Of a stretch of DNA of 45,636 nucleotides, positions 33,576 to 41,564 are shown piece after piece. The first letter of the stretch is position 1. Each line of letters starts with the position of its first letter. The position numbers and the translations under genes were made by a program. Source of the DNA: Acrocarpospora corrugata (GTDB lineage: Bacteria > Actinomycetota > Actinomycetes > Streptosporangiales > Streptosporangiaceae); contig NZ_BLAD01000095.1 in NCBI RefSeq assembly GCF_009687845.1, positions 5,049 to 50,684 of the forward strand, in the 5' to 3' direction. Below the pieces are notes generated by a model. That model searched no databases. It saw nothing but the letters and a program-made list of their open reading frames with translations, and was not told the DNA's origin.

Positions 33576-34271
33576 GTGAACGAGAACCGGAACGCGCTCG
33601 TGGTCCGCGGCGGCTGGGAAGGACACCAGCCGGTCGCCGCCACTGACCTGTTCATCCCCTACCTCCGCGATCAGCAGTTCGACGTACGGGTGTCCGACTC
33701 GCCGGAACCGTACGCGGACGCCGACTACATGACCACCGTCGACCTGATCGTCCAGTGCTACTCGATGGGCGAGATCACCGCCAAGGAATGTGCTGGCCTC
33801 TCGGCGGCGGTGGCCGCGGGCACCGGCCTGGCCGGTTGGCACGGCGGCATCGTGGACGCGTTCCGCGCCAACCCGGACTATCTGCACCTGGTGGGCGGCC
33901 AGTTCGCCTGCCACCCCGGGAAGCTTCCGGACGAATGGGTGCCCGACGCCCCGGACAACTGCTTCATCCCCTACCGCGTGACGATGCTCCCCGAAGCCGC
34001 CGACCACCCGATCACCGCGGGCCTGCCCGACTTCGACCTGGTCACCGAGCAGTACTGGGTTCTCACCGACGAGTACAACGACGTCCTCGCCACCACCACG
34101 CACCCGGCCCGCGCCCCCTGGCATCGTGAGGTCGTCGCGCCCGCCATCTGGACCAGGAACTGGGGCGAGGGCCGCGTCTTCGTGGCCACACCGGGCCACG
34201 ATCTGGACGTGCTCCGCGAACCCACCGTCCGGACCATCATCGAACGCGGCATGACCTGGGCCAGCCGGTAA
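33576..34271 (+). CDS. ThuA-like domain protein
   Basis: 231 aa, starting at GTG 33576. It belongs to the ThuA (trehalose-utilisation) class-I-amidotransferase-like fold: NALVVRGGWEGHQPVAATDLFIPYLRDQQFDVRVSD, CYSMGEITAKECAGLSAAVAAGTGLAGWHGGIVDAFR, PITAGLPDFDLVTEQYWVL, and GRVFVATPGHDLDVLREPTVRTIIERGMTWASR. ThuA proteins often sit beside Gfo/Idh/MocA oxidoreductases and take part in sugar catabolism, as here with the next gene. The C-terminal coding sequence is the first copy of a short tandem repeat that runs into the intergenic DNA. Confidence 0.92.
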   Translation: MNENRNALVVRGGWEGHQPVAATDLFIPYLRDQQFDVRVSDSPEPYADADYMTTVDLIVQCYSMGEITAKECAGLSAAVAAGTGLAGWHGGIVDAFRANPDYLHLVGGQFACHPGKLPDEWVPDAPDNCFIPYRVTMLPEAADHPITAGLPDFDLVTEQYWVLTDEYNDVLATTTHPARAPWHREVVAPAIWTRNWGEGRVFVATPGHDLDVLREPTVRTIIERGMTWASR

Positions 34272-34382
34272 CTCACATCACGGCATGACCTGGACCAGCC
34301 GATAACGCACATCGCCGCATGACCTGGACCAGCTGATAACGCACGATCGCGGCATGACCTGGGCTGGCCGGTAGCACGATCA
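34247..34382 (+). repeat. 34-bp tandem repeat, four copies, beginning inside the ThuA gene
   Basis: Copies lie at 34247-34280 (contains the end of the gene and its TAA), 34281-34314, 34315-34349 and 34350-34382. Each starts (C/G)GGCATGACCTGG- or nearly so, and has a stop codon in the same place, followed by a CACATC/CACGATC-like segment. Copies 2 to 4 fill the gap to the oxidoreductase gene, so the intergenic DNA arose by duplication of the gene end. Confidence 0.9.
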
Positions 34383-34395
34383 AGGAGGAGATGGC

Positions 34396-35490
34396 GTGGT
34401 CAAGCCAGTGAACGTGGGAATCGTCGGGTGTGGGGCGATCTCCGCGGCGTACACGACAACGATCGCCCGGCTCGCCGGGCTGCGCCTGACCGCCGTGGCG
34501 GACCTCGACGCCGCCCGCGCCCGGGCGACCGCCGAGGCCAACGGCACCCGCGCCCTGTCGGTGGCCGAACTGCTCGCCGACCCCGACGTGGACATCGTCC
34601 TCAACCTGACCATCCCCGCCGCCCACGCCGACGTCGCCCTGGCCGCCATCGCCGCCGGCAAGGACGTGTACGGCGAAAAGCCCTTGGCCACCACAAAGGC
34701 AGAGGCGCTCCAGGTCCTCCAAGCCGCCGACACCGCCGGAGCACGCCTCGGTTGCGCCCCCGACACCGTCCTCGGCACCGGCGTCCAGACCGCCCGCTGG
34801 TACGTCGACAACGGTCTGATCGGCAGACCCGTCGCCGCCACCGCGATCATGAACCACCCCGGCCACGAACGCTGGCACCCCAACCCCGACTTCTACTACA
34901 CCCCCGGCGGCGGCCCCCTCTTCGACATGGGCCCCTACTACATCACCGCCCTGATCACCCTCCTCGGCCCCGTCAGCAAAGTGATCGGCGCCGCCAGCCG
35001 CACCCGCTCCGAACGAACCATCGTGACCGGCCCCCGCGCGGGCACGACCGTACCTGTCACCACCGACAGCCACGTCACCGGAATCCTCATCCACGACTCC
35101 GGCGCCCTCTCCACCCTCGTCATGAGCTTCGACTCCGCCGCGACCCGCGCCCCCAACATCGAACTCCACGGCGAGCAGGCCACCCTGCACCTCCCCGACC
35201 CCAACCATTTCGACGGCGAAATCCACGCCCACCCAGTCGGCGGCACCTGGACCTCCCTCCCCACCCGTGCCGGCTACCAGGACGCCGCCCGCGGCTACGG
35301 CCTCGCCGACCTCACCACCACCCCACCCACCCAACTCCCCCGAACCTCAGCAGCCCTGGCCCTCCACGTCCTCGACATCATGGAGTCCCTCCTCACCTCC
35401 ACCACCACCGGCCAGGCAACCGCACTGACCACCACCTGCGACCGCCCCCCACCGGTCCCCCTCGGCCCCCTGGAACCCCGAACAGAATGA
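34396..35490 (+). CDS. Gfo/Idh/MocA family oxidoreductase
   Basis: 364 aa from GTG 34396, with AGGAGG 7 nt upstream. The NAD(P)-binding Rossmann domain starts NVGIVGCGAISAAYTTTIARLAGLRLTAVADLD; EKPLATTKAEALQ contains the conserved EKP lysine. The C-terminal domain holds the substrate pocket (NPDFYYTPGGGPLFDMGPYYITAL with the conserved D/H-type residues). Enzymes of this family oxidise or reduce sugars and inositols at a ring carbon. Pairing with ThuA points to oxidised-disaccharide or glycoside catabolism. The two genes are 125 bp apart, filled by the tandem repeat. Confidence 0.95.
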   Translation: MVKPVNVGIVGCGAISAAYTTTIARLAGLRLTAVADLDAARARATAEANGTRALSVAELLADPDVDIVLNLTIPAAHADVALAAIAAGKDVYGEKPLATTKAEALQVLQAADTAGARLGCAPDTVLGTGVQTARWYVDNGLIGRPVAATAIMNHPGHERWHPNPDFYYTPGGGPLFDMGPYYITALITLLGPVSKVIGAASRTRSERTIVTGPRAGTTVPVTTDSHVTGILIHDSGALSTLVMSFDSAATRAPNIELHGEQATLHLPDPNHFDGEIHAHPVGGTWTSLPTRAGYQDAARGYGLADLTTTPPTQLPRTSAALALHVLDIMESLLTSTTTGQATALTTTCDRPPPVPLGPLEPRTE

Positions 35491-35780
35491 GCGGGCCACC
35501 GAGTATCCGGTCGCAGATGGAGACCGCGGCCGACCCGGACGCCTGGCCCGGGCGACTCTTGAGTACGCGCGTCCGGGACATGGAGCGGTGGCAGGAGCAG
35601 CTGCGACGACCCCTGGAACGTGCCTCGGGTAGCGCGTTTCTGCGTGTCCGGTTGGCGGTGGAGTGGCCGGCGGCCGCAGCGCACCCGGGGAGTCGCCAGA
35701 CGAGCGAACCCCGCAGTCAGGCGGCGAGATCGGGGGATTCCGCGCCATTTCCGACGCCCCCTGGAGTCGTCGCCCGGCGG
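35491..35780. other. 290-bp gap, possible short reading frame
   Basis: An ATG overlapping the oxidoreductase stop (35487) opens a frame to 35951 on the plus strand. Its first 60 codons have high G/C in third positions (METAADPDAWPGRLLSTRVRDMERWQEQLRRPLERA), but the last 55 codons are antisense to the next gene and I recognise nothing. It may be a remnant; I do not call a gene. Confidence 0.25.
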
Positions 35781-36068
35781 TCAAGCGACGAGGTTTGGAG
35801 GTTCGGTGTCATTTCTCAGGGTGATGGTGATTCGGCGGCCGTTGGCGTAGCTGTTCACGGGGCGTTGGAGGGTGTCGCCTACCCGGCGGGCGATGCGCTG
35901 CCAGCGTTCGCGGCTTTCGGCCGTGTCGGCGGTGATGCTGAAGGTGCCTGAGGCCGTGAGGTGGCGGATCACCTCGTCGGTCATGACGGCCAGGAAGCGG
36001 AGTTCTTCCTCGTTGGTCAGGGGTGTCGTCTGGACTCGGGTGTGTTCGGGGGTCACCGGGAGCTCCAT
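35781..36068 (-). CDS. small hypothetical protein
   Basis: 95 aa. It has an N-terminal acidic helix (NEEELRFLAVMTDEVIRHLTASGTFSITADTAESRERWQRIARRVGDTLQRPV), then NSYANGRRITITLRND. The last strand pattern looks like a small alpha/beta domain, but I cannot name the family. It lies 7 bp downstream of the MmcQ/YjbR-like gene and is probably co-transcribed. No clear ribosome binding site precedes the ATG, so it may depend on translational reinitiation. Confidence 0.7.
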   Translation of the reverse strand: MELPVTPEHTRVQTTPLTNEEELRFLAVMTDEVIRHLTASGTFSITADTAESRERWQRIARRVGDTLQRPVNSYANGRRITITLRNDTEPPNLVA

Positions 36069-36075
36069 GGAGGGA

Positions 36076-36426
36076 TCAGGGGTGGTCGTCGAAGCCGTGG
36101 ATTTCGAGGAGGCGTTTGGGGGCGGTGAGGCGCCAGGCCTCGGTGACGAGTTCGAGGAGTTCCTCGCGGTCGATCTTCGCGAGATGCACGACGACCCAGC
36201 CGAACCGCCCGGCGGTGAACTGGATCTCGAAGATATCGGGTCGTTCGGCCACCAGAGCTAACTGCTCCTCAATCGTCGCCTTCAGCCCCAACGTCTGGGT
36301 TCTCTCCCAGATATAACCGAAGCCCTTGCCGCGCACCTTCAAGGAGACCCACTCGCTGCTGTGCCCCTGCGTGACCTCGGGCAACTCGGTCAGCATCTCC
36401 AGCAGCTCATCAATGCTCACACCCAT
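36076..36426 (-). CDS. MmcQ/YjbR family protein
   Basis: 116 aa from ATG 36426 (MGVSIDELLEMLTELPEVTQGHSSEWVSLKVRGKGFGYIWERTQTLGLKATIEEQLALVAERPDIFEIQFTAGRFGWVVVHLAKIDREELLELVTEAWRL). The SIDELL...LPEVTQ start, the GKGFGY strand and the WVVVHLAKID-EELLELV-EAWRL end are those of MmcQ/YjbR-like proteins (CyaY-like fold). They are often annotated as DNA-binding but have no firm role. It sits 33 bp after the pseudokinase stop and ahead of a small unknown gene. Confidence 0.9.
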   Translation of the reverse strand: MGVSIDELLEMLTELPEVTQGHSSEWVSLKVRGKGFGYIWERTQTLGLKATIEEQLALVAERPDIFEIQFTAGRFGWVVVHLAKIDREELLELVTEAWRLTAPKRLLEIHGFDDHP

Positions 36427-36459
36427 GGCCCAACATCTACCAGACGCCTCCGACAACTC

Positions 36460-38127
36460 TCAGCCGCTCTCGTTGAGCATGCCCAGCGAGATGGGCCGGT
36501 ACTGCTGCCGCCAGACCACCGTCGCCGCCCACCCGGACCACCACGCCGCCGCCAGCCCGCCCACCTGGGCCAGGAGGAGGACTGCGGGCAACCGGAGCAG
36601 GGGCGTACCGGACCAGAGTTCGATCAGGCCGACGGCCATGCTGACCAGGTAGGTGGCCGCGCCGACCAGCGGCGCGACGGCGGCGACCGGGCTGAGCCGC
36701 CAGGTGATGACGCTGAGGTAGCCGAGCCAGACGCCGCCGCCGATCACCGCGATCTGGAGGGAGGCCGAAGCGGCGAGCAGCACGGCCGCGGCGGCGAACG
36801 GCAGCAGGGCGCCGCCGACGAGCGCCCAGCGTTGCCAGCCCACGTCGGGCGTGAGCGATTCGGGCAGCGACGGCACACCCAGGACCAGCAGGGCGACGAG
36901 GACGGGCGGCAGAACGAGCATCCCCTGGATCGGCAGCGGCACGGAGAGCGCGACGAGCAGCGCGGCCGACATGGTCAGCAGGGCGGCGGCGAAGCCCGCC
37001 TGAGCTCGCGGATCCTTCAGACCCAGCATGATGAAGATACGAGATTTCCGGACATGTCGGCCGGTGGCGGGGGTGCGGACGACGTCCGGAGTGCCGTACG
37101 TCGCCGCGAGCCAGGCGGCCCAGCGGGCGGCGCGGTCGCGGACCAGAGCGGTGCCCCGATCCCATCCGGTCGCGCCATGCGCACCCCGCCTGCGCCGAAG
37201 CCCATCGATCGCCGCTTCGGAACCCACCCCAGCGACCGGTTCGCGACGAGTGAACCAGGCGAAATCCCCCGAAGGCACAGCCTCCGGAACCTGCGGAATC
37301 TCCCGTTCCAGATCCGCGACCGCGATCGTCAGCAGCTCGACGGCCTCCTCGGCGGTGATCCGCGAGGCCCGATCCCGCCGCAGCAGCCCGAGAATGACGG
37401 GACGGAGCAGCCACGTCCGCTGCACCGGCGGCGGCCCCTGATGCATCGTGCCCACCGGATCCGCCCGGTCATACGGCGGCGCGCCCTCGACCGCCGCGAA
37501 CAGCGTCGCCCCGAGCGACCAGAGATCGCTGTCCGCGGCCCCCTCCTCGCCCCTGATGCGCTCCGGCGACAGATACGACAACGACCCCACGAGCTCCCCG
37601 CGCGTGTTGATCATTGGATCTCCGGACGGCGGCGCGATGCCGAAATCCGACAGCACCACCTCGCCATCGGCGCCGAGCAGGATATTTCCGGGTTTCACCG
37701 CCAGATGCATGATTCCCGCCGCATGGGCGACCCGTAACGCGTCCAGCACCCGCAGCACGATCCGGGCGGCCTCCCGCTCGGTCAGCGGCCCCTGCCGCGC
37801 CAGCCGCTCCTCCAGCGACTCCACGTCGAGCAGTTCCATGACGATCCACGGCCCGTCCGTGTCGTCGACCACGTCGTGCACCCGGATCACCGACGGATGC
37901 CGCAGCCGCGCCGTCGCCCTGGCCCAGCGCCGGATCCGGCGGGCCGCCTGCTCCCGGGCGTCGCGCCCGGCGTGCACCGGCACATGGACCCGTTTGAGCG
38001 CGACGTCCCGATCGAGCACGTCGTCGTGGGCCTGCCACACCGAACCCGTGCCACCGCTTCCCAGCTTCCGTACCAGCCGATAACGACTGGCGACGGCGCG
38101 GGCCTGCCTCACTCCCGAGTCCGGCAT
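36460..38127 (-). CDS. membrane Ser/Thr protein kinase homologue, predicted pseudokinase
   Basis: 555 aa. The N-terminal Hanks-type kinase fold has the glycine loop LGSGGTGSVW (22-31), the ATP-anchoring Lys45 in DVALKRV, and the DFG motif at 161-163. The activation segment and APE-like region follow (GSLSYLSPERIRG). In the catalytic loop the usual HRDxKPxN reads HLAVKPGN (141-148): the catalytic Asp is Ala143 and the Arg is Leu142, read directly as CTG GCG. Phosphotransfer is therefore unlikely unless another residue substitutes. After a linker, six hydrophobic helices span residues about 370-545, with no PASTA or extracellular sensor domain. It heads an operon with the MmcQ-like gene. Confidence 0.9.
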   Translation of the reverse strand: MPDSGVRQARAVASRYRLVRKLGSGGTGSVWQAHDDVLDRDVALKRVHVPVHAGRDAREQAARRIRRWARATARLRHPSVIRVHDVVDDTDGPWIVMELLDVESLEERLARQGPLTEREAARIVLRVLDALRVAHAAGIMHLAVKPGNILLGADGEVVLSDFGIAPPSGDPMINTRGELVGSLSYLSPERIRGEEGAADSDLWSLGATLFAAVEGAPPYDRADPVGTMHQGPPPVQRTWLLRPVILGLLRRDRASRITAEEAVELLTIAVADLEREIPQVPEAVPSGDFAWFTRREPVAGVGSEAAIDGLRRRRGAHGATGWDRGTALVRDRAARWAAWLAATYGTPDVVRTPATGRHVRKSRIFIMLGLKDPRAQAGFAAALLTMSAALLVALSVPLPIQGMLVLPPVLVALLVLGVPSLPESLTPDVGWQRWALVGGALLPFAAAAVLLAASASLQIAVIGGGVWLGYLSVITWRLSPVAAVAPLVGAATYLVSMAVGLIELWSGTPLLRLPAVLLLAQVGGLAAAWWSGWAATVVWRQQYRPISLGMLNESG

Positions 38128-38365
38128 GTCCCGGAAATTACACAGACGGCCGCTCTACGTCCAGACTCTTCGAGTCAATGTCTCGCTGAACCTTTCATCA
38201 GGCGTCCCACCCGTACGCAATAAGCCAGGTCAGGCCGACAGAGCAGGTGACACCCCATACACCGAAATTTCCTAGCAAATTGGTCGGTCGCCCGACTATC
38301 TCACTCCTTGGCCGCCGCCACCGCGCCCTGATAAGACCGGCATCAATCAACCAACAGGAGGCGTC

Positions 38366-38725
38366 ATGCCGGGAATGTGGGTCCGAACCGCCCTAGCCGT
38401 CACCGCAGCCATCGCCTTGCTGCCAGCCCCGGCTAGTGCGGCCAGTCCATGCCCGTTCCCCGGTTCCCTCTGCGTATACGACGGCCCGGGATTCACCGGC
38501 GCGGTCTTCACGGCCAGCGCGCTCACTCCGGCCGGCGTATGCGTCAACCTCAGCGCTCACGGCTGGGGCGGCGGCCGGGTGAAATCCGCCGTCAACCGCA
38601 ACGCCAAAACCGCCGTACTCTACGCCACCACCAACTGCACCAACGGCGGCCCATTCCAGTACGTGTTCCCCAACCAGCTCGTCTCCCCCGTCGGCCTCTC
38701 CGCCAACAGCGTCTACGTGTATTAG
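38366..38725 (+). CDS. secreted peptidase-inhibitor I36-like protein
   Basis: 119 aa with signal peptide MPGMWVRTALAVTAAIALLPAPASA behind AGGAGG. The mature protein has PCPFPGSLCVYDGPGFTGAVFTASALTPAGVCVNLSAHGWGGGRVKSAVNRNAKTAVLYATTNCTNGGPFQYVFPNQLVSPVGLSANSVYV. The four cysteines, the CVYDGPGFTG strand and the SAVNR turn are those of the beta/gamma-crystallin-like I36 (SMPI) metalloprotease-inhibitor family of actinomycetes. It is monocistronic, ended by a perfect hairpin terminator. Inhibitor activity is inferred only from the family. Confidence 0.9.
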   Translation: MPGMWVRTALAVTAAIALLPAPASAASPCPFPGSLCVYDGPGFTGAVFTASALTPAGVCVNLSAHGWGGGRVKSAVNRNAKTAVLYATTNCTNGGPFQYVFPNQLVSPVGLSANSVYVY

Positions 38726-38738
38726 CCCGCCGGCTTTC

Positions 38739-38774
38739 AAAAGCCCAGGGTCACGCGCGTGACCCTGGGCTTTT
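38739..38774. terminator. bidirectional terminator, perfect 36-bp inverted repeat
   Basis: AAAAGCCCAGGGTCACG (38739-38755) is mirrored exactly by CGTGACCCTGGGCTTTT (38758-38774), with T-runs on both strands. It separates the I36 gene (+) from rpmE (-), whose stop is 8 bp further on. Confidence 0.95.
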
Positions 38775-38781
38775 TCTCGTC

Positions 38782-39024
38782 CTAACGGCCGTAACGGCGG
38801 CGGAACTGCTCGACGCGGCCCGCGGTGTCGAGGGTCCGGCTCTTCCCGGTGTAGAACGGGTGACTCGCCGAGGAAACGTCAACGTCCACCACCGGATACG
38901 TCTTGCCGTCCTCCCAGACGATCGTCTTGGCGCTGTTGACGGTCGAACGGGTCAGGAACGCGAACCCCACGCTCGGGTCGCGGAAGACCACCGGATGGTA
39001 GGACGGGTGAATGTTCTTCTTCAT
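38782..39024 (-). CDS. rpmE2: 50S ribosomal protein L31 type B
   Basis: 80 aa ([80 protein letters not shown]). [12 protein letters not shown] and the RVEQFRRRY end are typical. It has no cysteines and so is the zinc-free type B paralogue, which replaces zinc-binding L31 under zinc shortage. It starts 3 bp after the rpmG stop, in the same zinc-responsive operon. Confidence 0.96.
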   Translation of the reverse strand: MKKNIHPSYHPVVFRDPSVGFAFLTRSTVNSAKTIVWEDGKTYPVVDVDVSSASHPFYTGKSRTLDTAGRVEQFRRRYGR

Positions 39025-39027
39025 CGG

Positions 39028-39192
39028 TCATCGCTCCTCTCGGAAGAGCACGTGCTTACGGACGATCGGGTCGTACTTCATCAGCGTCAGCCGATCCGGG
39101 TGCTCCCGGCGGTTCTTGCTGCTCACGTACGTGAACCCGGTCCCAGCCGTCGACCGGAGTCTGATCACCGGCCGGAGGTTGCTTCTCGCCAT
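39028..39192 (-). CDS. rpmG: 50S ribosomal protein L33, zinc-free paralogue
   Basis: 54 aa from ATG 39192 with GGAAGGAG 5 nt upstream ([54 protein letters not shown]). The family signature [13 protein letters not shown]...RLTLMKYDP is clear. The paired Cys of the zinc-binding form are absent, so this is the C-minus form. It is the first gene of an rpmG-rpmE2 operon. An upstream Zur-box-like site fits derepression when zinc is scarce. Confidence 0.96.
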   Translation of the reverse strand: MARSNLRPVIRLRSTAGTGFTYVSSKNRREHPDRLTLMKYDPIVRKHVLFREER

Positions 39193-39221
39193 CGGTACTC
39201 CTTCCAGGCGGTGAAATGCTC

Positions 39222-39236
39222 TGGCAACCGTTTTCA
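39222..39236 (-). promoter_or_regulatory. Zur-box-like operator before rpmG-rpmE2
   Basis: On the minus strand TGAAAACGGTTGCCA, an imperfect palindrome in which five of seven positions pair across the central G, 29 bp before the rpmG start. It resembles actinobacterial Zur sites (TGaaAAtgaTTttCA type). Adjacent zinc-free ribosomal proteins are the standard Zur targets. Confidence 0.6.
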
Positions 39237-39312
39237 TTCCCAGTCGCGTACCCACACGCCGGAGCCGCTGGAATTGGCTAGCTTTGAAGCCAGCCCCCGG
39301 GAGGAGAAGGCC

Positions 39313-39513
39313 ATGATCTGGCACCGCCTGAGCACCAAACAGCAGGACCAGGCGACCGATTTCGCGAACGAACTCCGCGTCCTCGGCGTCCCCGACGCCG
39401 AACCCCGCCAGTGCGGCGAACACCTGAACAACTGTTTCCAGTGGAAACGTTCCGAGATCACGCTCACGCAGCTCTGCCAGCAGGCGGGCTGGACCATCCC
39501 CACCGACCGCTGA
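39313..39513 (+). CDS. small hypothetical protein
   Basis: 66 aa behind GGGAGGAGAAGG ([66 protein letters not shown]). It is soluble and mostly helical with three Cys ([13 protein letters not shown]). It is divergent from rpmG and shares the intergenic region with the Zur-box-like site, 76 bp from its start codon. Codon usage is G/C3-rich like its neighbours. I do not recognise a family. Confidence 0.65.
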   Translation: MIWHRLSTKQQDQATDFANELRVLGVPDAEPRQCGEHLNNCFQWKRSEITLTQLCQQAGWTIPTDR

Positions 39514-39622
39514 CCCCGGCCCCGAACTGGGCCTCTCTCCCCACGTTACGCCCCGCGCCATGATCTGGTATCGGCCGACGGGTCGTGCGATCTTGAGAGG
39601 GCCCCCGACTCCGGAGCCAACG

Positions 39623-40207
39623 ATGTCCAACCCGTACGGGTACGAAGGCCAGACTTACGGCCCGCAATCCGGGTACGGCTATCCGCCACCCCCACGCGCC
39701 GGCAACAACGCGCTTCTCATCGTCACCCTGCTCACGGTCGCCTTCCTCATGTTCGCCGGCGGCGGCTACACCCTTTTCGCGGTCCTCACCGACGACCCCT
39801 CCGACCGCCGGCCCACGACTCCGGTGGAAACCCGGGAAGCCGTCATCCAGCCGAGCCAGACCCCACCCGAATCGCAGCCCACCCAGAATTCCCCGTCCCC
39901 GCCCCCCGCCACGAACGGCCAGGTGCTTCTCTCCGACAACGGCACCACCAACAAGACGACCGCGCAATTCACCGTCGACGCGACCTGGCAGATCCACTAC
40001 ACCTACGACTGCTCCGCCAACCCGATCGGCACCGGCCACGTGTCCGCCGCCATCAAGTCCGGCGCCGAAACCATCGACACCCCGCTCACCGAGATAGGCA
40101 CCAAGGCCGACAAGACCACGCCGCTTCAGACCCGCCCGGGAACCTTCACCCTTGAGGTCACGTCCATCCTGTGCTCCTGGACGATCGAGGTAATCGACGT
40201 TCCCTAG
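39623..40207 (+). CDS. single-pass membrane protein, proline-rich N terminus
   Basis: 194 aa from ATG 39623 with GGAG 7 nt upstream; an in-frame ATG at 39560 lacks homology. The cytoplasmic N terminus is Tyr/Gly/Pro-rich ([29 protein letters not shown]), a membrane helix follows ([26 protein letters not shown]), then a Pro/Ser/Thr linker (about 65-110) and an external domain of about 80 residues with two Cys ([22 protein letters not shown]). This is the layout of small actinobacterial MmpS-like or accessory proteins. It shares its first codons and ribosome-site region with the gene at 41565, so the 5' parts look paralogous. Confidence 0.78.
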   Translation: MSNPYGYEGQTYGPQSGYGYPPPPRAGNNALLIVTLLTVAFLMFAGGGYTLFAVLTDDPSDRRPTTPVETREAVIQPSQTPPESQPTQNSPSPPPATNGQVLLSDNGTTNKTTAQFTVDATWQIHYTYDCSANPIGTGHVSAAIKSGAETIDTPLTEIGTKADKTTPLQTRPGTFTLEVTSILCSWTIEVIDVP

Positions 40208-40237
40208 CCTCATCGAATGCTGAACTAGGCTTCGGGG

Positions 40238-40993
40238 ATGGACGCGCACGGCCGTACAGAGCGGCTTGAACTCGCTGATCAGAATCTTCGGGAATGGGAA
40301 GCGACGGTTCTCGACGCCACGCCCGAGGGCATTGTCCTGAACCGGTCGGCCTTCTATCCCGGTGGCGGTGGCCAACCGGCGGACGAGGGCACGCTGCTGT
40401 GGCAGGGAGTCGAAACCCGGATCGCCGGAGTACGCAAGGGCGACGACCTCTATCTGATTCCCGCCGAGGGTGACCCGCTTCCCGCGATTGGAACCGTCGT
40501 TCGGGCCGCCCTGGTCGACGAACGCCGGTCGGCGCTCATGCGGACGCATTCCGGCCTGCACGTCCTCTGCGGCGTGGTCTTCCGCGACTACGGCGCGCTC
40601 GTCACCGGCGGCAACATGGAACCCGCCACGAGTTCCCAGACGGGGATCGTCGGAACCGCCCGGATGGATTTCAACCTGCCCGAGGTTCCCCCCGGATTCA
40701 AAGAGGCCGTCGAGGCCGCGTGCAACGCCGAAATCATCGCCGACCGCCGCGTGGACATCCGTGTCCTCCCCCGCGATGACGCGTTCGCGATCCCGGACAT
40801 CATCCGCACCGCGACGAACCTGATCCCCGAGAACGTCAAGGAGATCCGCATCGTCGACATCGTGGGCCTCGACTGCCAGGCCGACGGCGGCACCCACATC
40901 GCCTCGACCCGCCAGATCGGCCGCATCCGCGTCGCCAAAATCGAAAGCAAAGGCAAGGGCTTCCGCCGCGTACGCCTGGAAGTCGGCGACTAA
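40238..40993 (+). CDS. alaX: alanyl-tRNA editing protein (AlaX-type)
   Basis: 251 aa. It is a freestanding relative of the AlaRS editing domain, which hydrolyses mischarged Ser-/Gly-tRNA(Ala). The N-terminal beta-barrel has SAFYPGGGGQPADEGTL. The editing core has the zinc-type motif HSGLH (His104 and His108), and CQADGGTH (Cys213, His220) near the C terminus supplies further ligands, here with a longer Cys-to-His spacing than CxxxH. The ending IASTRQIGRIRVAKIESKGKGFRRVRLEV is typical. It is monocistronic, 30 bp after the membrane protein gene. Confidence 0.9.
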   Translation: MDAHGRTERLELADQNLREWEATVLDATPEGIVLNRSAFYPGGGGQPADEGTLLWQGVETRIAGVRKGDDLYLIPAEGDPLPAIGTVVRAALVDERRSALMRTHSGLHVLCGVVFRDYGALVTGGNMEPATSSQTGIVGTARMDFNLPEVPPGFKEAVEAACNAEIIADRRVDIRVLPRDDAFAIPDIIRTATNLIPENVKEIRIVDIVGLDCQADGGTHIASTRQIGRIRVAKIESKGKGFRRVRLEVGD

Positions 40994-41038
40994 AAGAAAC
41001 CCCGCAAAGTATCCCAAATGTGACCACTCAGCATTAGC

Positions 41039-41356
41039 GTGATCACCGTGCGCAAATTGATCACCGCGACCCTTGCCGCAGGAACACTGCTGCTCGCCGC
41101 CGGCACCCCCGCCTTTTCGGCCACCTACGCCCATTCGCACGCCGCCTCAGCCGCTTGGTGCAAAAAGAAGCAACCCTCAGGCAAGTACTACTACGCGCAC
41201 AAGAAGCACTGGGACTGCGTCTCACCGGGCGCCTACTGCGCCAAATCCCAGTACAACGACTACGGCTACTCCATGCGGGCCGCCGCCCACACCAAGCGTT
41301 ACAAATGCGTCCGGTACCCCAGCAACACCTGGCGCTGGAAGCCCGTCAACGCCTGA
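41039..41356 (+). CDS. small secreted cysteine-rich protein
   Basis: 105 aa, or 102 if the second GTG (41048) is the start. The signal peptide (VRKLITATLAAGTLLLAAGTPAFSA) is followed by a Lys/Tyr/His-rich mature protein of about 75 residues with four Cys (WCKKK, WDCVSPGAYC, YKCVRYP). It has neutral-to-basic character, many aromatic residues and no recognised family. TAGCGT (41035-41040) lies 7 nt before GTG 41048 and could be a leaderless -10, but no -35 is visible. It could be a small extracellular enzyme inhibitor, antimicrobial or cell-wall-binding protein. Confidence 0.75.
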   Translation: MITVRKLITATLAAGTLLLAAGTPAFSATYAHSHAASAAWCKKKQPSGKYYYAHKKHWDCVSPGAYCAKSQYNDYGYSMRAAAHTKRYKCVRYPSNTWRWKPVNA

Positions 41357-41564
41357 CAACTCACGGAGATCGCGCACCCGATCGGCGCCACTGTGCCATT
41401 TGACCGCTTTGCGGGCCTATTAACCAATAGATCACGCAACCGTGAATATGCGCCCAGGTAAGCGTTCCGCGGATTTCTCACGACAATCGCAATCTCATAA
41501 CGCACGGCAACCTCGCATCACCAAGAAACGTCTCTCTCAGGCATCCCCAATTCCTGGAGCGACA

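Noticed and set aside
34247-34382. 34-bp repeats considered as CRISPR or an integron/attachment array
   Set aside because: There are no variable spacers, the first copy is the end of a gene, and there is no integrase or Cas gene nearby.
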